Part shown: positions 34,236-43,922 of the stretch, one piece after another
Numbering within the stretch: position 1 is the first letter of the stretch
Layout of the letters: the number at the start of each line of letters is the position of its first letter
Origin: JAHJQZ01 sp963675235
GTDB lineage: Bacteria > Pseudomonadota > Alphaproteobacteria > Rhizobiales > Devosiaceae
Length of the DNA: 64,000 bases
Direction of reading: 5' to 3'
Assembly (NCBI GenBank): GCA_963675235.2
Contig: CAXXFU010000009.1
Location: 116,478 to 180,477, forward strand
Made by a program: the position numbers and the translations under genes
Notes under the pieces: generated by a model
Told to the model about the DNA's origin: nothing
The model's database searches: none
The model's input: only the letters and a program-made list of their open reading frames with translations

Positions 34236-35750
34236 ATGATCGAGAGTTCCATTCTATCCGTCATCACCTTCCTTCCCCTCGTCGGCGCGCTGGCCGTCCT
34301 GTTCGTGCCCGGCGGCAGCGAGCGCAATGACGGTGCCATGCGCACCATCGCGCTGGCGACGACGCTGACGGTGTTCTTCGCCACTCTGGTGATGTGGGCG
34401 ATGTTCGACCCGGACGACACCGGCTTCCAGTTCGTCGTCAATGCCGAATGGCTGCAGGGCGGCATCGGCTATCGCATGGGCGTCGACGGCATCTCGATGC
34501 TGTTTGTCGTGCTGACCGGATTCCTGATGCCGATCACCATCATCTCGAGCTGGAAGAGCGTCGACAAACGCGTCCGCGAATACATGATCGCCTTCCTGGT
34601 GCTCGAGACGCTGATGATGGGCGCCTTCGCCACGCTCGACCTGGCGCTTTTCTACGTCTTCTTCGAAGGCGGCCTGATCCCGATGTTCCTGATCATCGGC
34701 ATCTGGGGCGGCAAGCGGCGCGTGCAGGCGAGCTACAAGTTCTTCTTCTACACATTCACTGGTTCGGTGCTGATGCTGCTGGCCATCATGGCGATGTACT
34801 GGCAAGCGGGCACGCTCGACATCTCCAGGCTCCTGACCTTCCAGTTTTCCGAGGATGCGCAATTCTGGTTATGGCTGGCCTTTTTTGCCAGTTTCGCCGT
34901 CAAGCTGCCGATGTGGCCGTTCCACCGCTGGCTGCCGGAGGCGCATGTCGAGGCGCCGACAGCCGGCTCGGTCATCCTGGCCGCCATCCTTCTGAAGCTC
35001 GGCGGCTACGGCTTCCTGAGGTTTTCGGTGCCGATGTTCCCGGACGCCTCGGCACTGTTCACCAATTTCGTCTTCGTGCTGTCGGTGGTCGCCATCGTCG
35101 CCACCTCGCTGGTGGCGCTGGTTCAGGAGGACGTCAAGAAGCTGATCGCCTATTCGTCCGTGGCCCACATGGGCTTTGTCACCATGGGCATCTTCTCGGG
35201 CACCCGCGCCGGCGTCGATGGCGCCGTCTTCCAGATGCTGAGCCACGGCCTGATCTCGGGCGCACTCTTTTTGAGCGTCGGCGTCATCTACGACCGCTTG
35301 CACACCCGCGAGATCGCCGCCTATGGCGGACTGGTCGAGCGCATGCCGCGCTATGCAACGGTCTTCGTCATCTTCTCGCTGGCCAATGTCGGCCTGCCCG
35401 GCACCTCCGGGTTCATCGGCGAGTTCCTGACATTGATCGCCGCCTTCTCGGTCAACACCTGGGTCGCGGCCGGTGCGGCACTCGGCGTCATTCTCAGTGC
35501 TGCCTATGCGCTGTGGCTGGTCTGGCGGCTGATCTTCGGCAAGCTGGAGAAGGAGAGCCTCAAGGCGATCCTCGATCTCGACCGGCGCGAGCTGGTGATG
35601 CTGGTGCCTCTGATCGTCCTGATCATCTTCTTCGGCTTCTATCCGGCGCCGATCCTCGATGCGATCGGGCCGTCGGTGCAGGCGCTTGTCGACAATTATT
35701 CCGGCGCCCTCGGCATGGCAGCCGATATGGCCCAGACGGCCGTGCATTAG
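34236..35750 (+). CDS. nuoM: NADH-quinone oxidoreductase subunit M
   Basis: 504-aa antiporter-like proton-pumping subunit. FFEGGLIPMFLIIGIWGG carries the key glutamate, and KLPMWPFHRWLPEAHVEAPT the conserved lysine region. Multiple hydrophobic segments throughout. Confidence 0.96.
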   Translation: MIESSILSVITFLPLVGALAVLFVPGGSERNDGAMRTIALATTLTVFFATLVMWAMFDPDDTGFQFVVNAEWLQGGIGYRMGVDGISMLFVVLTGFLMPITIISSWKSVDKRVREYMIAFLVLETLMMGAFATLDLALFYVFFEGGLIPMFLIIGIWGGKRRVQASYKFFFYTFTGSVLMLLAIMAMYWQAGTLDISRLLTFQFSEDAQFWLWLAFFASFAVKLPMWPFHRWLPEAHVEAPTAGSVILAAILLKLGGYGFLRFSVPMFPDASALFTNFVFVLSVVAIVATSLVALVQEDVKKLIAYSSVAHMGFVTMGIFSGTRAGVDGAVFQMLSHGLISGALFLSVGVIYDRLHTREIAAYGGLVERMPRYATVFVIFSLANVGLPGTSGFIGEFLTLIAAFSVNTWVAAGAALGVILSAAYALWLVWRLIFGKLEKESLKAILDLDRRELVMLVPLIVLIIFFGFYPAPILDAIGPSVQALVDNYSGALGMAADMAQTAVH

Positions 35751-35765
35751 GGGTAGGGAAAAACG

Positions 35766-37211
35766 ATGACTTCCAATCTCACCAGTTTTGCCGAACTCCT
35801 GCCGATCCTGCCGGAAATCATCCTGGCACTCGGCGCACTGGCCCTGCTCATGGTCGGCGTCTTCATCAAGGGCGAGGCCCATGCCAGCGTCGCCGGAATC
35901 GCCATCGGCCTGCTGGTCGCGGTCGGCGTGCTGGCGCTGCTGTTCCCGGTGGATGGCGTATTGTTCAACGATGTCTTCGTTGCCGACGGCTTCGCACGCT
36001 ACATGAAGTTGCTGATCCTCGGGGCTTCGGCGCTGGCGCTCGTCCTGTCGCTGAGTTCGGCCGGCGAGAACGGGCTGGCCAAGTTCGAGTACTCGGTGCT
36101 CGTCGTGCTGGCCTCGCTCGGCATGATGATCATGGTCTCGGCCAATGACCTGATGTCGCTGTATATCGGCATCGAGCTGCAATCGCTGGCGCTCTATGTC
36201 GTTGCCGCCATCAAACGCGAGAGCTCGAGGGCGTCCGAAGCCGGCCTCAAGTACTTCGTCCTCGGCGCGCTCAGCTCGGGCATGCTGCTCTATGGCGCCT
36301 CGATGGTCTATGGCTTCACCGGCCAGACCGAGCTGTCGAAGATTGCCGAAGTGCTGACGCTCGGCGACCGTTCCATCGGCCTGACTGTCGGCCTTGTCTT
36401 CCTGCTCGCCGGCATCGCCTTCAAGATCTCCGCCGTGCCGTTCCACATGTGGACGCCGGACGTCTACGAAGGCGCGCCGACCCCGGTCACCGGCTTCTTC
36501 GCTACCGCGCCCAAGGTCGCGGCCATGGCGCTGCTGATCCGTGTCGTCATGACAAGTTTCGACCCGATCTCCGCCGACTGGCAGCAGATCGTCATCTTCC
36601 TGTCGCTGGCCTCGATGGTGCTCGCCGCCTTCGCCGCCATCGGACAGAAGAACCTCAAGCGACTGATCGCCTATTCCTCGATCGGCCATGTCGGTTTCGC
36701 GCTGGTTGGCCTGTCGGCCGGCTCGCAGGCGGGTGTCGACGGTGTCGCCATCTACCTGGCGATCTACGTGACGATGAACGTGGCCTTTTTTGCCTGCCTG
36801 CTGTCGCTTCGCACCGAGGATGGCTTTGTCGAGAGCATTTCCGATCTTGCCGGACTGGCCCAGTCGCGTCCGTTCGTGGCGGCGACGATGGTGGTGGTGC
36901 TGTTCTCCTTCATCGGCGTGCCGCCACTCGCCGGGTTCTTTGCCAAGTGGTACGTCTTCCTCGCCGCGGTCGAAGCGCAACTCTGGGCTCTGGCGGTAAT
37001 TGGCGTCCTCGCCAGCGCGGTCAGTGCCTTCTACTATCTGCGCATCATCAAGGTGATGTATTTCGACGAGCCGGTGCTGAGCTTTGCCGCCGTTCCGGGT
37101 GAACTCAGGATCGTCATGCTCGCGGCGATCTTCGTGCTCGTCACCTATTTCTTCACCGTGGGTGTTCCGCTCGGCACCTGGGCGCATGGTGCGGCAGGAA
37201 GCCTGTTCTGA
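35766..37211 (+). CDS. nuoN: NADH-quinone oxidoreductase subunit N
   Basis: 481-aa antiporter-like proton-pumping subunit, the last nuo gene. IGIELQSLALYVVAAIKR and VPFHMWTPDVYEGAPTPVT are characteristic. It is followed 11 bp later by birA, probably in the same transcript. Confidence 0.96.
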   Translation: MTSNLTSFAELLPILPEIILALGALALLMVGVFIKGEAHASVAGIAIGLLVAVGVLALLFPVDGVLFNDVFVADGFARYMKLLILGASALALVLSLSSAGENGLAKFEYSVLVVLASLGMMIMVSANDLMSLYIGIELQSLALYVVAAIKRESSRASEAGLKYFVLGALSSGMLLYGASMVYGFTGQTELSKIAEVLTLGDRSIGLTVGLVFLLAGIAFKISAVPFHMWTPDVYEGAPTPVTGFFATAPKVAAMALLIRVVMTSFDPISADWQQIVIFLSLASMVLAAFAAIGQKNLKRLIAYSSIGHVGFALVGLSAGSQAGVDGVAIYLAIYVTMNVAFFACLLSLRTEDGFVESISDLAGLAQSRPFVAATMVVVLFSFIGVPPLAGFFAKWYVFLAAVEAQLWALAVIGVLASAVSAFYYLRIIKVMYFDEPVLSFAAVPGELRIVMLAAIFVLVTYFFTVGVPLGTWAHGAAGSLF

Positions 37212-37222
37212 GTAGCGCGGCC

Positions 37223-38005
37223 TTGGCATTCTCGATCGGCGACAGGGCGAAGCTGGCAGGCTATCGCGTAACCGGTTTCGACAGCGTTGGCTCGACCAAT
37301 GCCGAAGCACTCGCCGCTGCGGCCGACGGCGACGCTGGCCGGCACTGGTTTGCCGCGTGCGAGCAGACGGCGGGGCGTGGGCGGCGCGGCCGGGTCTGGC
37401 AGTCCCAAAAGGGCAATCTGGCTGCAAGCCTGCTGTTGGTCTTTCCCGAAGGCGGTGACCTTTCCAGCCTGGGGTTTGTCGCAGGCGTGGCGCTGGTCGA
37501 AGCCCTTGATGTTCTGTCGCCGGGCATGCCGGCCCGGCTCAAATGGCCCAATGACGTGCTCGTCGACGGCAAGAAGCTGTCCGGCATCCTCTTGGAGGCG
37601 CGACCGCTGCCGGGCGGCGCCATCGCCATTGCCATCGGCATCGGCGTCAATATCGTTGCCGCGCCCGAGGATCTGCCCTATCCGTCGGTCTCGCTCAACG
37701 AGGCCGGCTTTGTCCTCAGCGCCGAAACCGTCTTCGCGGCGCTGGCCGAGAGCTTCGCCGAGATCTTCACGATGTGGAACAATGGCGCCGGCCTTGCCGA
37801 TGTTCTCGAACTATGGCGTCGCCATGCCGCAGGGATTGGCGGGCCGATATCGGTCACAACCCCGGCGGGGCAGGTCTCCGGCAGTTTCGAGGCGCTTGAC
37901 GATTCCGGACGCCTTCTCGTGCGCACCGATAGCGGCGAGTTGGCGAAAATCGCCGCAGGCGATGTCCACTTCGGCATGGCGGCCAGTTTCTCCGCCGCTC
38001 ACTGA
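37223..38005 (+). CDS. birA: Biotin--[acetyl-CoA-carboxylase] ligase
   Basis: 260-aa biotin protein ligase that activates biotin and attaches it to carboxylase carrier proteins. The biotin/ATP-binding stretch QTAGRGRRGRVW and KWPNDVLVDGKKLSGIL are present. It lacks the N-terminal DNA-binding domain of E. coli BirA, so it is a catalytic-only form. The TTG at 37223 is the likely start but has no strong ribosome-binding site. Directly after nuoN, as in other rhizobia. Confidence 0.9.
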   Translation: MAFSIGDRAKLAGYRVTGFDSVGSTNAEALAAAADGDAGRHWFAACEQTAGRGRRGRVWQSQKGNLAASLLLVFPEGGDLSSLGFVAGVALVEALDVLSPGMPARLKWPNDVLVDGKKLSGILLEARPLPGGAIAIAIGIGVNIVAAPEDLPYPSVSLNEAGFVLSAETVFAALAESFAEIFTMWNNGAGLADVLELWRRHAAGIGGPISVTTPAGQVSGSFEALDDSGRLLVRTDSGELAKIAAGDVHFGMAASFSAAH

Positions 38006-38067
38006 CCGCGCGCACTCACGTCTTGTCCTCCCCGGCGCAGGCGACAACAACAAGGAATAGCAGAGCC

Positions 38068-39741
38068 ATGGCGGCCGATCAGAGCAACGAGCTGGTATTC
38101 GTTCCCCTTGGCGGGGTCGGCGAGATCGGTATGAACCTGGCGGCCTATGGCTTCGGGCCGGCGCGGTCACGCAAGTGGATCGTCGTCGATTGCGGCGTCG
38201 GGTTTGCCGGGCCGGACCTGCCGGGTGTCGATCTGATCATGCCCGACCCGAGCTTTCTCGAGGACGAGGGCGAAAACGTCCTGGCCCTGATCGTCACCCA
38301 CAGCCATGAAGACCATTATGGCGCCGTTCTCGACCTGTGGTCGGATTTCGAGCTGCCGGTCTATTGCACCGCCTTCACCGAGGCGATGATCCGCGCCAAG
38401 CGCGCCGCCAACGAGATTACGGCGGAGGTCGAGATCCGCCTGATGCGCTACGGCACCCCGTTCGAGATCGGGCCGTTTCGCATCGAGGCGATCCAGATGG
38501 CCCATTCCATTCCGGAAAGCTCTTCGCTGCTGATCGAGACCAGCGTCGGACGGGCGCTCCACACCGGCGACTGGCGGCTCGATGACAAGCCGGTGCTCGG
38601 CCCGGGCACCGACACCGAGCGGCTGAAGCGCATCGGCGCCGAGGCCAGCGGTCTGGCGCTGGTCTGCGACAGCACCAATGCTCTCAAGGATGGCGAGAGC
38701 ATTTCGGAGTCGGTCATCGAGGCCAATCTCACCGAGATCATCGCCAAGGCGCCCAAGCGTGTCGCCGTCACCACTTTTGCCAGCAATCTCGGGCGCGTCG
38801 TCGCCGTTGCCCGCGCCGCCCGCGCTGCCGGGCGGGAGGTGGTGCTGGCAGGCAGGGCGCTGCACCGCGTCGTCACCATCGGGCGCGAACTCGGCATGCT
38901 CGAGGGCGTGCCGCCGTTCCACGACCAGGATGTCTATTCGCAATTGCCGCGCGACAAGGTTCTGCTGATCTGCACCGGGTCTCAGGGCGAGTCGCGGGCC
39001 GCCGTGGCGCGGATCGCGGCGGGCGAACATCCGGACATCGATCTCGATCCCGGCGACATGATGCTGTTTTCCTCCTGGGCCATCCCCGGCAACGAGCGGG
39101 CGGTGATCGATATCCAGAACGCCTTCATCACCAAGGGCGTCGAGGTCATCACCAATGCCGATCAGCTTATCCATGCCTCCGGTCATCCGCGCCGGGGCGA
39201 ACTCAGCAAGCTCTACGACTGGGTCAAGCCTGACATCCTCGTGCCGGTGCACGGCGAAGCGTCCCACCTCAGCGGCCACGCCCGCTTCGGGCGCGAAGCC
39301 GGTATCGGGACGGTGATGGAAATCCGCAATGGCGACATGGTGCGGCTGTTCCCCGAGCCAGAGCGCTATCCCGGCGAGGTCCGGGTCGACGAGCTCTATC
39401 TCGACGGCCAGATCCTGTGCACGCCCGAGGAGAGCAAGGTGCGCGAGCGGCGCCGGCTGAGCTATGGCGGCATGGCCGTGGTCTCGCTCTGTATCTCCCG
39501 CTCCGGCGAGCTGGTCTCCGGGCCCGAAATCGCCGTCGAGGGCGTTCCCGAACTCGAGGACGAACCCGGTCCGGACGAGATCGCCTATCGCGCCGTCAAG
39601 TCGGCGATGAAATCGATGCCCGCAAAGCGCCGCAATGATCCGGACATGGTGCTCGAAGCGGTGCGCCGGGCGGTGCGCTCCGATCTTGCCGCCTATTGGG
39701 GAAGAAAGCCGAACGTTCGCATCTTCGTGCACCGGGTCTAG
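38068..39741 (+). CDS. rnj: Ribonuclease J
   Basis: 557-aa metallo-beta-lactamase/beta-CASP ribonuclease with combined endo- and 5'-exonuclease activity in RNA turnover. The zinc motif is HSHEDHYGA, with HTGDW later, and the beta-CASP region includes ICTGSQGE and HASGHPRRGEL. RNase J is typical of rhizobia. The ATG at 38068 gives MAADQSNELVFVPLGGVGEIG. Confidence 0.93.
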   Translation: MAADQSNELVFVPLGGVGEIGMNLAAYGFGPARSRKWIVVDCGVGFAGPDLPGVDLIMPDPSFLEDEGENVLALIVTHSHEDHYGAVLDLWSDFELPVYCTAFTEAMIRAKRAANEITAEVEIRLMRYGTPFEIGPFRIEAIQMAHSIPESSSLLIETSVGRALHTGDWRLDDKPVLGPGTDTERLKRIGAEASGLALVCDSTNALKDGESISESVIEANLTEIIAKAPKRVAVTTFASNLGRVVAVARAARAAGREVVLAGRALHRVVTIGRELGMLEGVPPFHDQDVYSQLPRDKVLLICTGSQGESRAAVARIAAGEHPDIDLDPGDMMLFSSWAIPGNERAVIDIQNAFITKGVEVITNADQLIHASGHPRRGELSKLYDWVKPDILVPVHGEASHLSGHARFGREAGIGTVMEIRNGDMVRLFPEPERYPGEVRVDELYLDGQILCTPEESKVRERRRLSYGGMAVVSLCISRSGELVSGPEIAVEGVPELEDEPGPDEIAYRAVKSAMKSMPAKRRNDPDMVLEAVRRAVRSDLAAYWGRKPNVRIFVHRV

Positions 39742-39804
39742 GCCCGCCGCGGAGAATTGTGCCCGCGCCCCGGGGAGGGGCTGCGCAGCAAGAGGGGAAA
39801 GCCA

Positions 39805-40047
39805 ATGTGGTTGAGCTATGCAGCTCTTTATTTCGTCTTATGGTGGCTGTGCCTGTTCATCGTGCTGCCGTTCGGCGCCCATAACCAGGCGGACACCGGC
39901 GAGGTGATCAAGGGCACCGAGCCCGGCGCGCCGGTCTTGTTCCGGCTGTGGCCGAAACTGCTGGCGACCTCCATTCTGGCGGCGGTTCTTCTGGCACTGG
40001 TGATGTGGGGTCTGTCGAACCCCTATGTGCAGCGCTACTGGAGCTAG
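39805..40047 (+). CDS. DUF1467-family small membrane protein
   Basis: 80 aa with two hydrophobic segments around a conserved central loop (PFGAHNQADTGEVIKGTEPGAP). It matches the DUF1467 pattern of alphaproteobacteria, whose function is unknown. The ATG at 39805 follows AGAGGGGAAAG. In S. meliloti a methylmalonyl-CoA epimerase gene separates rnj and this gene as I recall; here only 63 bp separate them. Confidence 0.82.
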   Translation: MWLSYAALYFVLWWLCLFIVLPFGAHNQADTGEVIKGTEPGAPVLFRLWPKLLATSILAAVLLALVMWGLSNPYVQRYWS

Positions 40048-40140
40048 AACTGCAGCATCCAACACGTGTGCGGACTCCTGCCGACATCGATCCGGACGGC
40101 AGGAATTCGGATTCAGGCAGGGTATTTCGGTGGAGTTTTT

Positions 40141-40172
40141 AAGAAAAGAAAAGCAGGGCCGCGAGGCCCTGC
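40141..40172 (-). terminator. Intrinsic terminator for a leftward transcript
   Basis: GCAGGGCC-GCGA-GGCCCTGC, a perfect 8-bp stem. On the minus strand it is followed by TTTTCTTTTCTT, a good T-rich tail; on the plus strand no T-run follows. It therefore points to a leftward transcript ending here, although no established gene lies to its right. Confidence 0.65.
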
Positions 40173-40202
40173 ATAGGAAGTTGATCGACAATCCCGCTGG
40201 TC

Positions 40203-40316
40203 TTAGGCACCTTTTCGGGCAGCCAGCGCTCCTCCCTTGACGTTGTCGGCGTCGCGGCGGTTTGGTCCGCCTGTTTGCTTGGCGCGAAACCTACCAGTAT
40301 CATATATGAATGTCAC
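40203..40316 (-). CDS. Doubtful 37-aa leftward micro-ORF
   Basis: GTG start with GGAAAAAG upstream; the peptide is basic (TGRFRAKQTGGPNRRDADNV) and the stop lies about 30 bp before the leftward terminator at 40172-40141. No family recognised. The leftward transcript could equally be a small RNA. The remainder of the 40048-40501 gap shows no other gene. Confidence 0.22.
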   Translation of the reverse strand: MTFIYDTGRFRAKQTGGPNRRDADNVKGGALAARKGA

Positions 40317-40501
40317 GTGCTTTTTCCGAAAAAGGTGCAGAATTGCAACAGTTAAAGCGGAGCGCCGATTTCCGGCGGCAACAGCGATTTTGCGCCAGAT
40401 TTCATCCGTTTTATGTACGAAAGAATCGGTGTTTGGTCTAAACCGGATCCCGATTATCCGGGCCGGCTTTCGGCTCAACTGCTCGTTCGAGAGGACAGTC
40501 C

Positions 40502-41851
40502 ATGCGTTTTTCCCGATTCTTCCTTCCGGTCCTCCGCGAAGAGCCAAAGGAAGCCGAAATCGTCTCTCACAAGCTGATGCTGCGCGCCGGCCTGATCAGC
40601 CAGCAGGCCTCCGGTCTCTACGCCTGGCTGCCGCTCGGCTACAAGGTGCTCAGGAAGGTGCAGGCGATCATCGAGCAGGAACAGGATCGCTCGGGCGCCG
40701 TCGAACTGCTGATGCCGACGCTGCAGTCGGCAGACCTGTGGCGCGAGAGCGGGCGCTATGACGATTACGGCAAGGAAATGCTGCGAATTGTCGATCGCCA
40801 CGAGCGCGACCTGCTCTACGGACCGACCAACGAGGAGATGATCACCTCGATCTTCAGGTCCTATGTGCGCTCCTACAAGGATCTGCCGCTCAACCTTTAT
40901 CACGTGCAGTGGAAGTTCCGCGACGAGATCCGGCCGCGATTCGGCACAATGCGGTCGCGCGAGTTCCTGATGAAGGACGCCTATTCCTTCGATCTCGACA
41001 AGGAGCGGGCCGTCGAGGCCTACAACCGCATGTTCGTTGCCTATCTCAGGACGTTCCGGCGCATGGGCCTGACGGCGATCCCGATGCAGGCCGAGACGGG
41101 CCCGATCGGCGGCGATCTCAGCCATGAGTTCATCGTTCTGGCCGAAACCGGCGAAAGCGCCGTCTATTGCCACGCCGATCTGCTCGACAAGCCGGTGCCC
41201 GGTCCCGACATCGATTTCCGCGGCGACCTGACCCCGATCGTCGACGACTGGACCTCGCTCTACGCCGCAACCGAGGACATGGTCGATCTGGCGGAGTTCG
41301 AGCGCACCGTGCCGGCGGACAAGCGCATCTCGGCCCGTGGCATCGAGGTCGGCCAGACCTTCTATTTCGGCGACAAGTATTCCGCGCCGATGAAGGCGAC
41401 GGTCACCGGACCCGAAGGGCAGGAGATCGCCGTTCATTCCGGTTCCTACGGCATCGGGCTGACGCGGGTTGTGCCGGCGGTCATCGAGGCCGGGCACGAC
41501 GAGAACGGCATTGTCTGGCCGGTTTCGGTCGCGCCGTTCGAAGCGATCCTCATCAGCCTGAAGGTCGGGGACGGGGAGTGCGATGCCGCCTGCGAGCGGC
41601 TCTACAACAGCCTCAGAACCGCCGGAATCGACGTGATCTATGACGATCGCGCCCAGGGCGCCGGAGCGAAGTTCGCCACGGCCGACCTGATCGGCATTCC
41701 CTATCAGCTGATCGTCGGCCCGCGCGGCCTCAAGGAAGGCAAGGTCGAGATCAAGCACCGCAAGGACGGTACCCGCGAGACCGTGGGCATCGAGGAGGCG
41801 CTGAAGCGCTTGTTGGAACTGATCGTGCCGGCACGTCTGGAAACCATTTGA
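40502..41851 (+). CDS. proS: Prolyl-tRNA synthetase (short alphaproteobacterial form)
   Basis: 449-aa class II aminoacyl-tRNA synthetase charging tRNA-Pro. Class II motifs include LLYGPTNEEMIT and FRDEIRPRFGTMRSREFLMKD; the ATP motif GSYGIGLTR is near residue 315. It lacks the insertion editing domain of the longer E. coli ProS, as is usual in alphaproteobacteria. Start ATG at 40502. Confidence 0.95.
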   Translation: MRFSRFFLPVLREEPKEAEIVSHKLMLRAGLISQQASGLYAWLPLGYKVLRKVQAIIEQEQDRSGAVELLMPTLQSADLWRESGRYDDYGKEMLRIVDRHERDLLYGPTNEEMITSIFRSYVRSYKDLPLNLYHVQWKFRDEIRPRFGTMRSREFLMKDAYSFDLDKERAVEAYNRMFVAYLRTFRRMGLTAIPMQAETGPIGGDLSHEFIVLAETGESAVYCHADLLDKPVPGPDIDFRGDLTPIVDDWTSLYAATEDMVDLAEFERTVPADKRISARGIEVGQTFYFGDKYSAPMKATVTGPEGQEIAVHSGSYGIGLTRVVPAVIEAGHDENGIVWPVSVAPFEAILISLKVGDGECDAACERLYNSLRTAGIDVIYDDRAQGAGAKFATADLIGIPYQLIVGPRGLKEGKVEIKHRKDGTRETVGIEEALKRLLELIVPARLETI

Positions 41852-41856
41852 CCCGT

Positions 41857-43215
41857 ATGTCGACGCAAAAGCCCGGCAGCGCCACGCGGCCCTTCTCGGC
41901 TTTCGAATGGATGATTGCCGGGCGCTACCTGAGGGCCCGGCGCAAGGACACGTTCATCTCGGTCATCGCCTCGCTGACGCTGGTCGGCGTCGCCATCGGC
42001 GTGGCTACGCTGATCGTCGTCACTTCGGTGATGAACGGATTCCGCGAGGAGCTTCTCAGCAAGATTCTCGGTCTCAACGGCCATTTCACCGTCTACCCGA
42101 TCGAGTCCAAGTTCACCGACTACAAGGCGGACCTGGTCAATTGGGAGAAGGTTCCGGGCGTGACCCATGCCGTCGCTTTCGTCGAGGGCGAGGCCCTGGC
42201 GTCCGGATTCGGCGGCAGCACCGGCACCAGCGTGCGCGGCATGGACCTTTCAGACATCAAGAAGCTGACCCTGTTGTACAACGGCGTCAGCCAGGGCGGC
42301 TGGGACGACTGGGACAGCACCGAAGGTGCCGCCATCGGCTATCGCCTGGCCCAGAAGCTCGGTATCTCGGTCGGGGATGCCATCACCATCGTCAACCCGA
42401 ACGGCACGGTCACGCCCTTCGGCACGACGCCGCAGATCCGTTCCTATCCGGTCAATGTCGTCTTCAATCTCGGCATGGTCGAGTTCGACAGTTTCTTCGT
42501 CTATCTGCCGATGAAACCGGCCCAGCTGTTTTTCAAGCAGTACGAGGACGTCCTCAAGCCCGGCGTCGAACAGCCGGCGATGGACGCGACGGACGAGGAA
42601 ATCGACGCTGCCTACGAGCGCCACTACTTTGCCACCGGTGCCGAAATCTTCCTGAAGAATCCGGACGGTGTCGACCAGCTGCGCCTGCCGTTGCAGATGG
42701 CGTCCAACCAGCCGGTGATCCTGACTGATTGGCGCCAGCGCAACGAGACCTTCTTTTCGGCGCTTCAGGTCGAGCGGGTGGTGATGTTCACCATCCTGTC
42801 GATGATCGTCGTCGTCGCCGCCTTCAACATCATTTCCTCGCTGGTCATGCTGGTGAAGGACAAGGGCAAGGACATTGCTGTCCTGAGGACCATAGGTGCG
42901 ACGCGCGGCTCGATCATGCGGGTGTTCTGCATCACCGGCACGGCGATCGGCGTTGCCGGCACTGCCCTGGGGCTGGTGCTCGGACTGATCGTCGCCGCCA
43001 ATGCCGAACCGCTGCGGGCCTTCCTGTCCGACCTCATCGGCATCCGCATCTTCCCGCCCGAAGTGTTCTTCCTGTCGGCGCTGCCATCGCGCGTCGATCC
43101 GGGCGATGTCACCTTCATCACCATCACGGCGCTGGTGCTGAGCGTGCTGGCGACGCTCTATCCCGCCTGGCGCGCGGCCCAGCACGATCCGGTCGAGGCC
43201 CTGCGCTATGAGTGA
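41857..43215 (+). CDS. lolC: Lipoprotein-releasing system transmembrane protein LolC/E
   Basis: 452-aa inner-membrane subunit that hands lipoproteins to LolA. An N-terminal hydrophobic segment in RRKDTFISVIASLTLVGVA precedes a large periplasmic domain and three C-terminal membrane spans with the FtsX-like signature DIAVLRTIGATRGSI. A single gene replaces the lolC/lolE pair of E. coli. The ATG at 41857 is preferred; TTG at 41848 is in frame. lolD overlaps its end by 8 bp. Confidence 0.92.
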   Translation: MSTQKPGSATRPFSAFEWMIAGRYLRARRKDTFISVIASLTLVGVAIGVATLIVVTSVMNGFREELLSKILGLNGHFTVYPIESKFTDYKADLVNWEKVPGVTHAVAFVEGEALASGFGGSTGTSVRGMDLSDIKKLTLLYNGVSQGGWDDWDSTEGAAIGYRLAQKLGISVGDAITIVNPNGTVTPFGTTPQIRSYPVNVVFNLGMVEFDSFFVYLPMKPAQLFFKQYEDVLKPGVEQPAMDATDEEIDAAYERHYFATGAEIFLKNPDGVDQLRLPLQMASNQPVILTDWRQRNETFFSALQVERVVMFTILSMIVVVAAFNIISSLVMLVKDKGKDIAVLRTIGATRGSIMRVFCITGTAIGVAGTALGLVLGLIVAANAEPLRAFLSDLIGIRIFPPEVFFLSALPSRVDPGDVTFITITALVLSVLATLYPAWRAAQHDPVEALRYE

Positions 43216-43894
43216 GCTCTTTCTGAGCCTTGACGAGGTGAGCTACCACTATGGCTCGGGCGAAGAGGTTCTGACCATCTTCGAGAGCGCCTCGCTGAGC
43301 GTCATGGCGGGCGAGATGGTGGCTCTGGTCGCGCCCTCGGGCGCCGGCAAGTCGACGCTTTTGCATGTGTGCGGGCTGCTCGAACGGGTGCAGGGTGGCG
43401 AGGTCGGCATCTGCGGACAGAATACTGCCGGCCTTTCGGACCGGGGGCGCACGCAACTGCGCCGGGACCGCATCGGATATGTCTACCAGTTCCATCACCT
43501 GCTTCCGGAATTCTCGGCCGTCGAGAATGTCATGCTGCCCCAGCTCATTGCCGGCGCGGGGCGCGAGGACGCCCGCAGGCGCGCCGGCGAACTGCTTGAA
43601 GTGATGGGGCTGGGCGATCGTGCAACCCACCGTCCGGCCGAGCTGTCGGGTGGCGAAGCCCAGCGCGTCGCCATTGCACGGGCGGCTGCCAACCGTCCGC
43701 AGCTGATCCTTGCCGACGAGCCGACCGGCAATCTTGACCCGGCGACCAGCGACAAGGTTTTCGACGCCCTGATGGAGCTGATCGCCAACGAGGGCGCCGC
43801 TGCCCTGATCGCCACCCACAATCATGCTCTGGCGCGCCGCGCCAACCGGGTGGTGACGATCGCCGAGCGCAAGGTTGCACCCCTCGAGCTTTAG
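43208..43894 (+). CDS. lolD: Lipoprotein-releasing system ATP-binding protein LolD
   Basis: 228-aa ATPase powering LolC. Walker A APSGAGKS at about residue 41, signature LSGGEAQRVAIARA, Walker B LILADEPTGNLD. It starts inside lolC. A perfect 16-bp palindrome begins right after its stop. Confidence 0.94.
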   Translation: MSELFLSLDEVSYHYGSGEEVLTIFESASLSVMAGEMVALVAPSGAGKSTLLHVCGLLERVQGGEVGICGQNTAGLSDRGRTQLRRDRIGYVYQFHHLLPEFSAVENVMLPQLIAGAGREDARRRAGELLEVMGLGDRATHRPAELSGGEAQRVAIARAAANRPQLILADEPTGNLDPATSDKVFDALMELIANEGAAALIATHNHALARRANRVVTIAERKVAPLEL

Positions 43895-43922
43895 TCGGTA
43901 CGCGTACCGATACCGGTTTTTG
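43895..43922 (+). terminator. Palindrome and possible terminator after lolD
   Basis: TCGGTACGCGTACCGA is a perfect 16-bp palindrome directly after the stop. It can fold as CGGTA-CGCG-TACCG, and TACCGGTTTTTG follows. It may terminate lolCD transcription. The rest of the gap to 44200 holds no convincing gene. Confidence 0.4.

Noticed and set aside
34869..37427. 852-codon leftward open frame opposite nuoM-nuoN-birA
   Set aside because: Antisense shadow spanning three genes with all known motifs on the other strand.
40139..40303. 54-codon leftward ORF (ATG at 40303)
   Set aside because: Its 3' end runs through the leftward terminator hairpin, no ribosome-binding site is visible, and the overlapping shorter ORF fits the terminator better.
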